DNA of 9,711 bases from Anaerolineae bacterium (GTDB taxonomy: Bacteria; Chloroflexota; Anaerolineae; B4-G1; DUEL01), in contig JAFGOJ010000325.1 of the NCBI GenBank assembly GCA_016926575.1, positions 1 to 9,711 on the forward strand, in the 5' to 3' direction. Made by a program: the position numbers and the translations under genes. Each line of letters begins with the position of its first letter. The first letter of the stretch is position 1. This document shows, piece by piece, positions 1 to 7,136 of this stretch. The notes under the pieces are model-generated. The model was not told the DNA's origin. It made no database searches and was given only the letters and a program-made list of their open reading frames with translations.

Positions 1-1
1 C

Positions 2-20
2 GGCGGGTTTGAAACCCGCC
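2..20. repeat. Perfect GC-rich inverted repeat at the operon leader
   Basis: The sequence GGCGGGTTTGAAACCCGCC is a perfect palindrome around a central G. As RNA or single-stranded DNA it would fold as an 8-bp stem (GGCGGGTT/AACCCGCC) with a TGA loop. No T-run follows, so it does not look like a classic terminator of an upstream gene. It sits 37 nt before the first start codon. It shares the core GGTTnnnAACC with the larger hairpin after the operon at 9590-9622, which suggests a family of intergenic repeats. A protein-binding operator cannot be excluded. The outer boundary is uncertain because the window begins here. Confidence 0.7.
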
Positions 21-57
21 CTACATCGAGACGGTCTATTTTCGGAACAGGTGAAAT

Positions 58-3000
58 ATGGACGTAGAGGAAAAGAAGACAAATCGTTACCGCTTCGACC
101 CGGCGGGCCGCTTCGTGATCGAAGATTACGACCGGGCCAAGCCGTTCGCCAGCTTTCTCCCCGGCATCGCCGGAACGCTGGGCGTCCCGATGTGGGTCTT
201 CACCGTCAACCGGGGGCAGGCGATTGCCAGTTTCGGCGTGGAAGACAAGGATCATCCGGTCATGGAGTTCCTCCCGGCGGACAAGGCGTATCAGGCTACG
301 CCGGCGGTTGGGTTCCGCACCTTTCTCAAGCTGGCGCGCGCGGGCGAGGCGGCGTTCTACGAGCCCTTCGCACCGTGGAACCGGGCCGACAAGACCGCGA
401 TGTCGATCGGCATGAACGACCTGGAGCTGGAGGCGATCAGCCGAGAGCACGGGGTTCGGACGGGCGTCGTCTATTTCACCTTGCCGGGCGAGCCGTTCGC
501 TGCGCTGGTGCGTCAGGTGACGGTGACCAACGTGGGCGTTGCGCCACTTGGTGTCCAAATGCTGGATGGCATGCCGCGCGTGATGCCCTACGGCGTCGAC
601 AACTGGGGGTTGAAAGAGATCGGCCGCACCCTCGAGGCCTGGATGGGCGTCTCGAACCTGGCGGCGGGCGTCCCTTTCTACCGGTTCGAGGCCACCCCTG
701 GCGACTCGGCGGAAGTGGAGCACGTCGAGGCGGGCAACTTCTACCTGGCGTTCGTCGTCGAGGAGGGGCAGGCGCGGTTGCTGCCGGCCCTGGTCGATCC
801 GGCGGTCGTCTTCGGCCACAACACGGCCCTGAGCGCGCCCGACCGCTTCGTCGAGCGGCCGCTGGCCGAGCTTCAAGCGGCGCGGCAGATCACCACCGGC
901 CGCACGCCGTGTGGCTTCTTCGGCCTGGAGGGACGGCTGGAACCGGGCCAGGCCATGACGCTGACGGCCATCGTCGGCCACACGGGCAGCCTGGAGCGCC
1001 TGCGCCAGCATCAGGCGCGCATCATCCGGCCGGACTACGTGGCGCAGAAACGGGCGGAGGCCGAGCGCCTGGTCCGTCAACTGACGGACGTCGTCGCCAC
1101 TCAGACCGGACATCCGATCTTCGACGCCTACTGCCGCCAGACGTTCCTCGACAACGTTTTGCGTGGCGGCTGGCCGCTGATTCTAGAGGGCACCGAGAAG
1201 CGCACGGTCTACCACGTCTACTCGCGCAAGCACGGCGATCTGGAGCGGGATTACAACGCCTTCCACCTGGCGGCGGAGCCGTATTCCCAGGGAAACGGCA
1301 ACTACCGGGACGTGAACCAGAACCGGCGCTGGGATGTGCTGTTGGAGCCACGGGTGGAGGATTTCGACGTCCTGTCGTTCCTCGAGTTGATTCAAGCGGA
1401 CGGGTACAACCCGCTGGTGGTGGAGGGGAGCCGTTTCGTTCTGCCCGAGGCACGTCAGGCTGAGGTTTTGGCCCTGGTGGAGGAGCCGGAGGCGTTGCGA
1501 CCGCTTCTGGCCGAGGCTTTTACCCCCGGCGGGCTGCTGCAGGCGATGCGAAACCGGGGCATCGGTCTGCGGGTGCCGCCCGAGACGTTCGTGTTGGCGG
1601 TGTTGGAGCAGGCCGAGCAGCGGTTCAAGGCGACCTTCGGCGAGGGGTACTGGATCGATCACTGGTTCTACACCCTCGACTTGATCGATGCCTACCTGGC
1701 AGTTTATCCGGAACGGAAAGACGCGCTGTTGTTCGAGAGACAGGTCGCCTTCTTCGACAGCCCCGCCTTCGTGCGCCCGCGGTCGAAGAAGACGGTCCTG
1801 ACCGCGCGCGGCGTGCGTCAGTACGGAGCAGTGATCGAGGACGAGGAGAAGGCCGCGCTGATTGCCGCACGGGGCGAGATGCCGGACCGGGTACGGATCG
1901 AACACGGCCGGGGGGCGGTTTACCGGACGACCGTTTTCGCCAAGCTGGTGGGCCTGGCGTTGATCAAGTTTGCCACGCTCGACCCGTTCGGGATGGGCAT
2001 CGAGATGGAGGCCGGGAAGCCGGGGTGGTACGACGCGCTGAACGGGCTGCCGGGGCTGTTCGGGTCGTCTCTGTGCGAGACGTATGCGTTGCAGCGGCTG
2101 CTGGCGTTTCTGTTGGAGGCGGCTCAGGAGGCGGAGCGCGAGATCGCGTTGCCGATCGAGCAAGTCGCTTTGATGGGGGCGGTCGTGCGGGCGCTGGCGG
2201 ACTGGGAAGAGGTGGGCGACGTGCGGTACTGGGACGCGGTTGCCACGGCCCGCGAGGCCTACCGCGAGCGGGTGCGGCTGGGCCTCGACGGCGAGACGGT
2301 GATGCTGGCCTGCGGCGAGTTGCTGCCTGTACTTGAGGCATTTCAGGCGCGGGTGGCGACGGGCATCGAGCGGGCGGTGGAGATGAACGGCGGCATTCCG
2401 CCGACGTATTTCACGTACACTGTCACCCATTACGAACCGCTGTTCGACGCGAGCGGTGCACCGCTGCACGACGAACAAGGCCGGCCGCGAGTGGTGGCGC
2501 AGGATTTCGCGGTCGACGTGTTGCCTTTGTTCCTCGAAGGGCCGATGCACGCGCTGGGGATGATGCCGGGCGCGGAAGAAGCGCGCCGGTTGTACGCGCA
2601 AGTCCGGGAGAGCGATCTCTTCGACCGGGCGTTGGGGATGGTCAAGGTCAACGCCGCGTTGACGGACGTCTCTCACGAGATCGGCCGCGCGCGCGCCTTC
2701 ACGCCGGGGTGGCTGGAGAACGAATCGATCTGGTTGCATATGGCCTACAAGTACCTGCTGGCAATGCTGAAGGCGGGACTGTACGACGAATTCTTCCAGG
2801 AGTTCAAGGCGGGGTTGGTTCCCTTCCAGGAGCCGGCGGTCTATGGACGGAGTCCATTAGAGAACTCGTCCTTCATCGTCAGCAGCGCGCATCCCGACCC
2901 AACGCTGCACGGGGCGGGGTTCGTGGCCCGGCTGAGCGGCTCGACGGCTGAATTTTTGACCATGTGGGGTATAATGATGGCCGGACGGCAGCCGTTTTTT

Positions 3001-3282
3001 GTGCAGGATGGGGTGCTTTGCCTGGCGTTCCGCCCGGCGCTGCCGGGCTGGCTGTTTGACGATTTGGGGATGGTGCGCTTTACCTTCTTAGGGCACACGG
3101 ACGTTGTGTATCACCATGTGGGCCGGGACGACGTTGCCCCGGATCGCGTGTCTGTCGCGAGGATGACGTTGCAGTTTAGAGATGGAGACACGATCGAGCT
3201 ACCCGCCGCTGTGGTTGAGTCGCCCTATGCTGAGCAGGTACGGCAGGGTCGGGTGCGGCAAATCGATGTTTTCTTGAGGTGA
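58..3282 (+). CDS. Large cellobiose-phosphorylase-like glycoside phosphorylase (COG3459, GH94/GH161-related)
   Basis: This 1,074-residue protein without a signal peptide is most likely an inverting, cytosolic glycoside phosphorylase of clan GH-Q, releasing a sugar 1-phosphate from beta-linked glucan or oligosaccharide. By family pattern, residues 1 to about 325 form the N-terminal beta-sandwich, a helical linker follows (about 325-350), then an (alpha/alpha)6 barrel (about 350-960) and a C-terminal beta segment. Recognised blocks are DLERDYN (394-400), GNGNYRDVNQNRR (412-424), KPGWYDALNGLPGLFGSS (654-671), LENESIWLHMAYKYLL (886-901), LENSSFIVSSAHPD (934-947) and ARLSGSTAEFLTMW (957-970). It is longer than typical GH94 cellobiose phosphorylases (about 800 residues) and closer in size to GH161/GH149 beta-1,3-glucan phosphorylases. 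Substrate and exact family are inference. The usual GDWND block reads PGWYD here. The start is supported by AGGTGA at 49-54, which pairs with the 5' part of the anti-Shine-Dalgarno sequence and so explains the short spacing. Confidence 0.88.
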   Translation: MDVEEKKTNRYRFDPAGRFVIEDYDRAKPFASFLPGIAGTLGVPMWVFTVNRGQAIASFGVEDKDHPVMEFLPADKAYQATPAVGFRTFLKLARAGEAAFYEPFAPWNRADKTAMSIGMNDLELEAISREHGVRTGVVYFTLPGEPFAALVRQVTVTNVGVAPLGVQMLDGMPRVMPYGVDNWGLKEIGRTLEAWMGVSNLAAGVPFYRFEATPGDSAEVEHVEAGNFYLAFVVEEGQARLLPALVDPAVVFGHNTALSAPDRFVERPLAELQAARQITTGRTPCGFFGLEGRLEPGQAMTLTAIVGHTGSLERLRQHQARIIRPDYVAQKRAEAERLVRQLTDVVATQTGHPIFDAYCRQTFLDNVLRGGWPLILEGTEKRTVYHVYSRKHGDLERDYNAFHLAAEPYSQGNGNYRDVNQNRRWDVLLEPRVEDFDVLSFLELIQADGYNPLVVEGSRFVLPEARQAEVLALVEEPEALRPLLAEAFTPGGLLQAMRNRGIGLRVPPETFVLAVLEQAEQRFKATFGEGYWIDHWFYTLDLIDAYLAVYPERKDALLFERQVAFFDSPAFVRPRSKKTVLTARGVRQYGAVIEDEEKAALIAARGEMPDRVRIEHGRGAVYRTTVFAKLVGLALIKFATLDPFGMGIEMEAGKPGWYDALNGLPGLFGSSLCETYALQRLLAFLLEAAQEAEREIALPIEQVALMGAVVRALADWEEVGDVRYWDAVATAREAYRERVRLGLDGETVMLACGELLPVLEAFQARVATGIERAVEMNGGIPPTYFTYTVTHYEPLFDASGAPLHDEQGRPRVVAQDFAVDVLPLFLEGPMHALGMMPGAEEARRLYAQVRESDLFDRALGMVKVNAALTDVSHEIGRARAFTPGWLENESIWLHMAYKYLLAMLKAGLYDEFFQEFKAGLVPFQEPAVYGRSPLENSSFIVSSAHPDPTLHGAGFVARLSGSTAEFLTMWGIMMAGRQPFFVQDGVLCLAFRPALPGWLFDDLGMVRFTFLGHTDVVYHHVGRDDVAPDRVSVARMTLQFRDGDTIELPAAVVESPYAEQVRQGRVRQIDVFLR
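3276..3282 (+). promoter_or_regulatory. Ribosome binding site overlapping the stop of the phosphorylase gene
   Basis: GAGGTGA contains both a good Shine-Dalgarno sequence and the TGA stop of the first gene, and lies 3 nt before ATG 3286. It fixes the start of the binding-protein gene. It also rules out an upstream signal peptide, because everything upstream in frame belongs to the phosphorylase. Termination and re-initiation are therefore likely coupled. Confidence 0.75.
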
Positions 3283-3285
3283 AGT

Positions 3286-4494
3286 ATGGAAACGATCACG
3301 TTGTCTGTATTTGACCACGGCGAAGAACCGATGGCTGTCTTGCGGGATGTGTTGCAGCAGTTCGAGGCAGAGCATGGGGTTGGGGTGGACCTGGAGGTGC
3401 TGCCCTGGGAGGGTGGCTGGGGGCGGATGATGCGCCAGGCTATCTCCGAAGGTGGAATTGACGTTTCCGAGGTGGGAAGTACCTGGATCGGCGATTTTGC
3501 CTCGTCCAAGATGGACGCGCTGTATACCTTCAATCGCTACGACATCGATGCGATGGGTGGGGAGAAGGGGTTTTTGCCGGCGGCGTGGCAGAGTGGTATT
3601 CCGGCGTCCCGCTCCCGCTGGGCACCCTCGCGGGTGTGGGGGGTGCCGTGGTTGGCCGACACGCGCGTCGTCTTTTACCGGCGCGACATCTTGGAGCGGG
3701 CGGGGATCGACGTGACGACGGCGTTCGAGACGGCGGCGGCCTTCGAGGAGACCGTGGCCCGCTTGCAGGCGAGCGGCGTGCGTATTCCGCTCGTCCTGCC
3801 GACGCTGCGTGTGCGGATCAGCGTCCATCTGTTAGCTTGTTGGGTGTGGGGTGCGGGGGGGGATTTCCTCACTCCCGACGGACGGCAAGTTCTTATCTCT
3901 GCCCCAGAGGCGCGGGCGGGGATGAAGGCCTATTTCAGCCTGGGCCGCTACCTGCCGGAGGACGTTCACGCCATCACCGACCACCATGCGAACGAGTTGT
4001 TCTGGCAGGGCGAGGCGGCAATGACGGTGAGCGGGCATTGGATTCTGACGCAGCAACAGGGTGTGCCTGAAGTGACGGCGAACTTGGAAGCGGCGCTGCC
4101 GCCGGGGGTGCCCTTCGTCGGCGGGCTGAGCCTGGTGATTTGGGGGCACACGCGGCACAGGAAACTGGCCGGCGACCTGGTGCGCTTCATGGTTCACAGC
4201 GATACGGCGCTTTCATTGTACCCTCTGCTCGGCCCGCCCGCGCGGTTGGACCGATTGGACCAGCCGCCTTTCTCCGACGATCCGCGCTACCGGGTGCTGG
4301 CCGAGGCGCTGCGGACGGGGCGCTCTTTCTCGTCTGGACATATGTGGGGGATGCTCGAGAGCTTGCTGGCTGACGAAATTCCCTTGATCTGGCAGGACGT
4401 CCTGACTTCTCCCGAGTCGGTTATAGAAGATATTATTGATACGCATCTTGAACGTGTCGCAAGCCGCTTCGCGGATGCAAGTGGAGGCGTCTAA
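3286..4494 (+). CDS. Family 1 solute-binding protein (MalE/UgpB-like) lacking a signal peptide
   Basis: This 402-residue protein has the fold signatures of extracellular solute-binding protein family 1, which binds sugars for ABC importers. Seen are the N-terminal strand with FEAEHGVGVDLEVLPWEG (26-43), DVSEVGSTWIGDF (59-71), the hinge-region motif WGVPWLADTRVVFYRRD (118-134) followed by ILERAGID, WGAGGDFLTPDG (188-199), and FWQGEAAMTVSGHW (239-252). It lacks the usual N-terminal signal peptide and lipobox: the mature-type strand ITLSVFDHG begins at residue 4. No longer start is possible, since upstream in the same frame lies one codon and the stop of the phosphorylase gene. The protein is therefore predicted to be cytosolic. 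It lies 3 nt before the ABC ATPase gene, so it probably serves that transporter as an adaptor, cargo binder or sensor; this role is inference. A run of eight G at 3855-3862 lies inside the gene, and the protein motif continues correctly after it. Confidence 0.9.
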   Translation: METITLSVFDHGEEPMAVLRDVLQQFEAEHGVGVDLEVLPWEGGWGRMMRQAISEGGIDVSEVGSTWIGDFASSKMDALYTFNRYDIDAMGGEKGFLPAAWQSGIPASRSRWAPSRVWGVPWLADTRVVFYRRDILERAGIDVTTAFETAAAFEETVARLQASGVRIPLVLPTLRVRISVHLLACWVWGAGGDFLTPDGRQVLISAPEARAGMKAYFSLGRYLPEDVHAITDHHANELFWQGEAAMTVSGHWILTQQQGVPEVTANLEAALPPGVPFVGGLSLVIWGHTRHRKLAGDLVRFMVHSDTALSLYPLLGPPARLDRLDQPPFSDDPRYRVLAEALRTGRSFSSGHMWGMLESLLADEIPLIWQDVLTSPESVIEDIIDTHLERVASRFADASGGV

Positions 4495-4497
4495 CCG

Positions 4498-5526
4498 ATG
4501 AATGATACTGTGGTTCATGTGGATCATCTGAGCAAACACTTCCGTATCCTGAACCGGCGCGAGGGCTTGGGAGGGGCGATACGGGACCTCTTTTCGGCCG
4601 ATTACAAGACGGTGCGGGCGGTCGACGATATCTCGTTCGACATTCAGGCGGGGGAGATTGTGGGGTACATCGGCCCCAACGGCGCGGGCAAGTCGACAAC
4701 GATCAAGATGATGACCGGCGTGTTGAAACCGAGCGACGGCACACTCCTGGTGAGCGGGAACGAACCCTACGCGAACCGGCGGCGGAACGCACAGACGATG
4801 GGCGTCGTCTTCGGCCAGCGCACCCAGTTGTGGTGGGATTTGCCGGTGATCGAGTCGTTCCGGATACTGAAAGAGATCTACCGGGTCGATGACGCGACCT
4901 ATGAAAAACATCTGGGCATGTTCAACGAGCTTGTCGATCTCAAAGCGCTTTATTCGCAGCCGGTGCGGAAGCTCTCTCTAGGCCAGAGGATGTTGTGTGA
5001 CATCACGGCCTCCTTCTTGCACAACCCGCGGATTGTCTTCTTGGACGAGCCGTCCATCGGCCTGGACGTGTCGGTCAAGAGCAAAATTCGTTCGGTGATC
5101 CGAGAACTGAATCGCGCTCAACGCACGACCATCATCTTGACCACGCACGACCTGGGTGACGTCGAGGCGTTGTGCCGGCGCATCATCATCATCGACAAAG
5201 GGAAAATCATCTATGACGGCCCGATCGGCAAGGTCACTGCATTGTTCGGCGCGTACCGGACGCTAAAAGTGCAGATTCACAATTACAAGGAGGGCACGTC
5301 GGACCAACTCGAGGCCGCGCTGGGGGCCAGGTTTGGCGGGGATGCCGCGATCGCGGTCGAGCATACGGAGACCGGGTGGACCGATGTCACCGTCAATCAA
5401 GACCAGGTCCCTCTGTTCGACGTGCTGCGCTTCGTGATGGAGACACTGCCCATCAAAGACGTGCGAATAGTCGAAATATCGATGGAGAATGTCGTGCAGC
5501 AAATCTATGACGGGGCCCTGAAATGA
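4498..5526 (+). CDS. ABC transporter ATP-binding protein (COG4586 type)
   Basis: The 342-residue ATPase energises the two ABC-2 permeases encoded next. Walker A is GPNGAGKST (59-67). The Q-loop lies in VFGQRTQLWWDLPV (104-117, Q107), a sequence characteristic of the COG4586 group that partners DUF990-type permeases. The ABC signature is LSLGQRM (159-165) rather than LSGGQ, Walker B is IVFLDEP (179-185) with catalytic E184, the D-loop is GLD (188-190), and the H-loop histidine is H217. A roughly 90-residue C-terminal extension (about 253-342) resembles the small alpha/beta tail of this group. I do not see an added Wzt-like carbohydrate-binding domain. The start has GGAGG at 4483-4487, 10 nt upstream, inside the end of the preceding gene. 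The substrate is unknown. ABC-2 systems usually export, so import of sugars should not be assumed. Confidence 0.93.
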   Translation: MNDTVVHVDHLSKHFRILNRREGLGGAIRDLFSADYKTVRAVDDISFDIQAGEIVGYIGPNGAGKSTTIKMMTGVLKPSDGTLLVSGNEPYANRRRNAQTMGVVFGQRTQLWWDLPVIESFRILKEIYRVDDATYEKHLGMFNELVDLKALYSQPVRKLSLGQRMLCDITASFLHNPRIVFLDEPSIGLDVSVKSKIRSVIRELNRAQRTTIILTTHDLGDVEALCRRIIIIDKGKIIYDGPIGKVTALFGAYRTLKVQIHNYKEGTSDQLEAALGARFGGDAAIAVEHTETGWTDVTVNQDQVPLFDVLRFVMETLPIKDVRIVEISMENVVQQIYDGALK

Positions 5527-6314
5527 AGTCCTATTTCGCTTTGGTCCGAGGCTCCTTCATGGCCATTATGATGTACCGCCTCAGTTTCTTCTTTACCGTC
5601 ATCGGCAACCTCTTGTACATCGTATTGCTGTACTTCTTGTGGAGCAGCATCTATCGGGGCGTCGAGACGATCCGCGGCATGTCGTTCAACCAGGCCTTCG
5701 TTTACGTTGCCTTGGCGGGTTCGATTTTCACCATGGTCAAAACGTGGGCCGATTGGGAGATTTCCTGGCACATCACCAGCGGGTCGATCATCATGGATCT
5801 GGTCAAGCCGCTCGATTTTCAATTCTATTTCTTGAGCCAGACGGTCGGGTTTATGGCCTTCAACTTTATTATGATTGCGCTCCCCTCGGCGCTGGTGCTG
5901 CTGCTCTTTTTTGGAGCCGACGTTGAGATGGGCGTAGGGCTGCTTTTCCTTCCCGCAGGGCTGATATTAGCCTTTCTGATCAGTTTTGCCATCGACTATA
6001 TCATCGGTTTGACCTCATTCTATACCGAGTCGATCTGGGGCATCAGCATGACCAAGGAGATCATCACCACGCTACTCTCGGGGGCATTGGTGCCGCTCCA
6101 GTTCTTCCCCGACGCGGCGCAACGTATCCTGCGCCTGCTCCCGTTCCAGGCGATCTATCACATTCCGCTGACGATGCTCACCGCGCCGAATCTGGACGTG
6201 CGGGCGTGTTTGGGGCTGCTGGGCACGCAGGTGGTGTGGGTGGTGCTGCTGTTCCTGGCCGGGCGGCTTCTCTTCACGCGCGCCAGCCGGGTGTTGATGG
6301 TGAGCGGAGGGTAA
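5523..6314 (+). CDS. ABC-2 type permease, DUF990/ABC2_membrane_6 family (first subunit)
   Basis: This 263-residue integral membrane protein is the first of two related permease subunits. Hydrophobic segments are visible at about 20-41, 56-74, 107-130, 137-166, 178-195 and 230-252, giving roughly six membrane spans. Family-typical features are the amphipathic loop GSIIMDLVKPLDFQFYF (87-103) and the late motif SGALVPLQFFPDAA (186-199) followed by LPFQAIYHIPL. The start overlaps the ATPase stop as ATGA. No strong Shine-Dalgarno sequence is present (only GGGG at 5512-5515), so translation is probably coupled to the ATPase gene. It most likely forms a heterodimeric channel with the next gene product. 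The transported substrate is not evident from the sequence. Confidence 0.92.
   Translation: MKSYFALVRGSFMAIMMYRLSFFFTVIGNLLYIVLLYFLWSSIYRGVETIRGMSFNQAFVYVALAGSIFTMVKTWADWEISWHITSGSIIMDLVKPLDFQFYFLSQTVGFMAFNFIMIALPSALVLLLFFGADVEMGVGLLFLPAGLILAFLISFAIDYIIGLTSFYTESIWGISMTKEIITTLLSGALVPLQFFPDAAQRILRLLPFQAIYHIPLTMLTAPNLDVRACLGLLGTQVVWVVLLFLAGRLLFTRASRVLMVSGG
6306..6311 (+). promoter_or_regulatory. Ribosome binding site deciding the start of the second permease gene
   Basis: GGAGGG lies 5 nt before ATG 6317 and just before the TAA of the preceding gene. It selects this start over an in-frame ATG at 6206, whose 37-residue extension is Gly/Arg-rich, lies inside the preceding gene and has no membrane-protein character. 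Confidence 0.8.
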
Positions 6315-6316
6315 GT

Positions 6317-7114
6317 ATGCGAACGCTCTTGCACTACGTCCGGCTCTATGTTCTCATCGCCACGCAATACGTCAAGGCGCGCATGCAGTACCGCGCGGAT
6401 TTTTGGATCAGCTCGGTGGGCATGGTGTTTACCAGCATCGCCACGGTGTTTGTCTTCTGGGTGCTGTTCCATTCCATCCCTGACCTGGCCGGCTGGAGCT
6501 TCGACGAGATTCTATTTATCTACGCGTTTTACCTTCTCTCAGTCGTTCCCCTGCAGCTCTTTTTCGACAACATCTGGCAGTTGCGCTTTCACGTCGTCGA
6601 GGGTTCGTTCATCAAATATTACCTGCGGCCGATCAATATGATGTTCTACTACATGTCCGATATGGTCGATCTGAAGGGCTGGGTGCAGTTGGCCCTGGGC
6701 GTATTTATGCTGATCTATGCCTCGCAGCGATTGGGGCTGACGTGGAACCTGTGGCGGCTGGGGGTGTTGGGGATGGCGCTGTTCAGCTCGTCCCTGGTGG
6801 CGATCTCGATCCTGACCATCGCCGCCTGCGCGACGTTCTGGATCGTCGGTTCGTTCCCCGTGATGGACCTGGCGCTCAAGATCCGCGACTTTTCTCCGTA
6901 CCCGATGACGATTTTCGATGGCTTTTTCCGGTTCCTTTTCACCTATCTGATCCCGATCGGATTCGTGGCGTTTTACCCCTCCCAGTTCTTTCTACGACCC
7001 GAACAGGTGCCTTTGCTGACCTATTTCTCCCCATTGATGGGGATCGGCTCTTTTGCTCTGGCCTATTTCGTGTGGACCAAGGGCGTCAATTCCTACACCG
7101 GGACCGGGTCATAG
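6317..7114 (+). CDS. ABC-2 type permease, DUF990/ABC2_membrane_6 family (second subunit)
   Basis: This 265-residue membrane protein is homologous in layout to the preceding permease and probably forms the other half of the channel. A basic, amphipathic N-terminus (RTLLHYVRLYVLIATQYVKA) precedes hydrophobic segments at about 31-51, 64-84, 119-139, 145-168, 168-186, 205-221 and 232-253. Family-like features are VEGSFIKYYLRPIN (94-107), equivalent to the MDLVKPLD stretch of the first subunit, and the late motif YPSQFFL (220-226). The gap to the preceding gene is 2 nt. The chosen ATG aligns with the usual start of the family and has a good Shine-Dalgarno sequence. The substrate is unknown. Confidence 0.92.
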   Translation: MRTLLHYVRLYVLIATQYVKARMQYRADFWISSVGMVFTSIATVFVFWVLFHSIPDLAGWSFDEILFIYAFYLLSVVPLQLFFDNIWQLRFHVVEGSFIKYYLRPINMMFYYMSDMVDLKGWVQLALGVFMLIYASQRLGLTWNLWRLGVLGMALFSSSLVAISILTIAACATFWIVGSFPVMDLALKIRDFSPYPMTIFDGFFRFLFTYLIPIGFVAFYPSQFFLRPEQVPLLTYFSPLMGIGSFALAYFVWTKGVNSYTGTGS

Positions 7115-7123
7115 TCGACCATC

Positions 7124-7130
7124 GAGGAGA
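7124..7130 (+). promoter_or_regulatory. Ribosome binding site deciding the start of the beta-glucosidase gene
   Basis: GAGGAGA lies 6 nt before ATG 7137. It favours this start over an in-frame ATG at 7053, which would overlap the permease gene and add 28 residues (rich in Pro, Arg and Ser) not expected in GH1 enzymes. Confidence 0.8.
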
Positions 7131-7136
7131 TTGCCA

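Noticed and set aside
9..1463. Open frame of 484 codons on the + strand overlapping the phosphorylase gene
   Set aside because: The product is Arg/Gly-rich low-complexity sequence typical of an out-of-frame reading of GC-rich DNA, with no Shine-Dalgarno sequence at its start.
1183..2739. Long open frame of 518 codons on the - strand opposite the phosphorylase gene
   Set aside because: It is an antisense shadow in GC-rich coding DNA. The translation is rich in Arg, His, Gln and Pro, matches no family I recognise, and the + strand frame has clear enzyme motifs throughout.
2956..2975. TTGACC (2956-2961) and a perfect TATAAT (2970-2975) near the end of the phosphorylase gene
   Set aside because: The spacing is only 8 nt, far from the 16-18 nt needed, there is no extended -10 TGn, and the bases encode the conserved FLTMWGIM region.
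4419..4450. AT-rich pocket near the end of the binding-protein gene as a possible internal promoter for the transporter
   Set aside because: No -35 element stands at a proper distance from TATAGA (4422-4427); the nearest TTGATC is 32 nt away.
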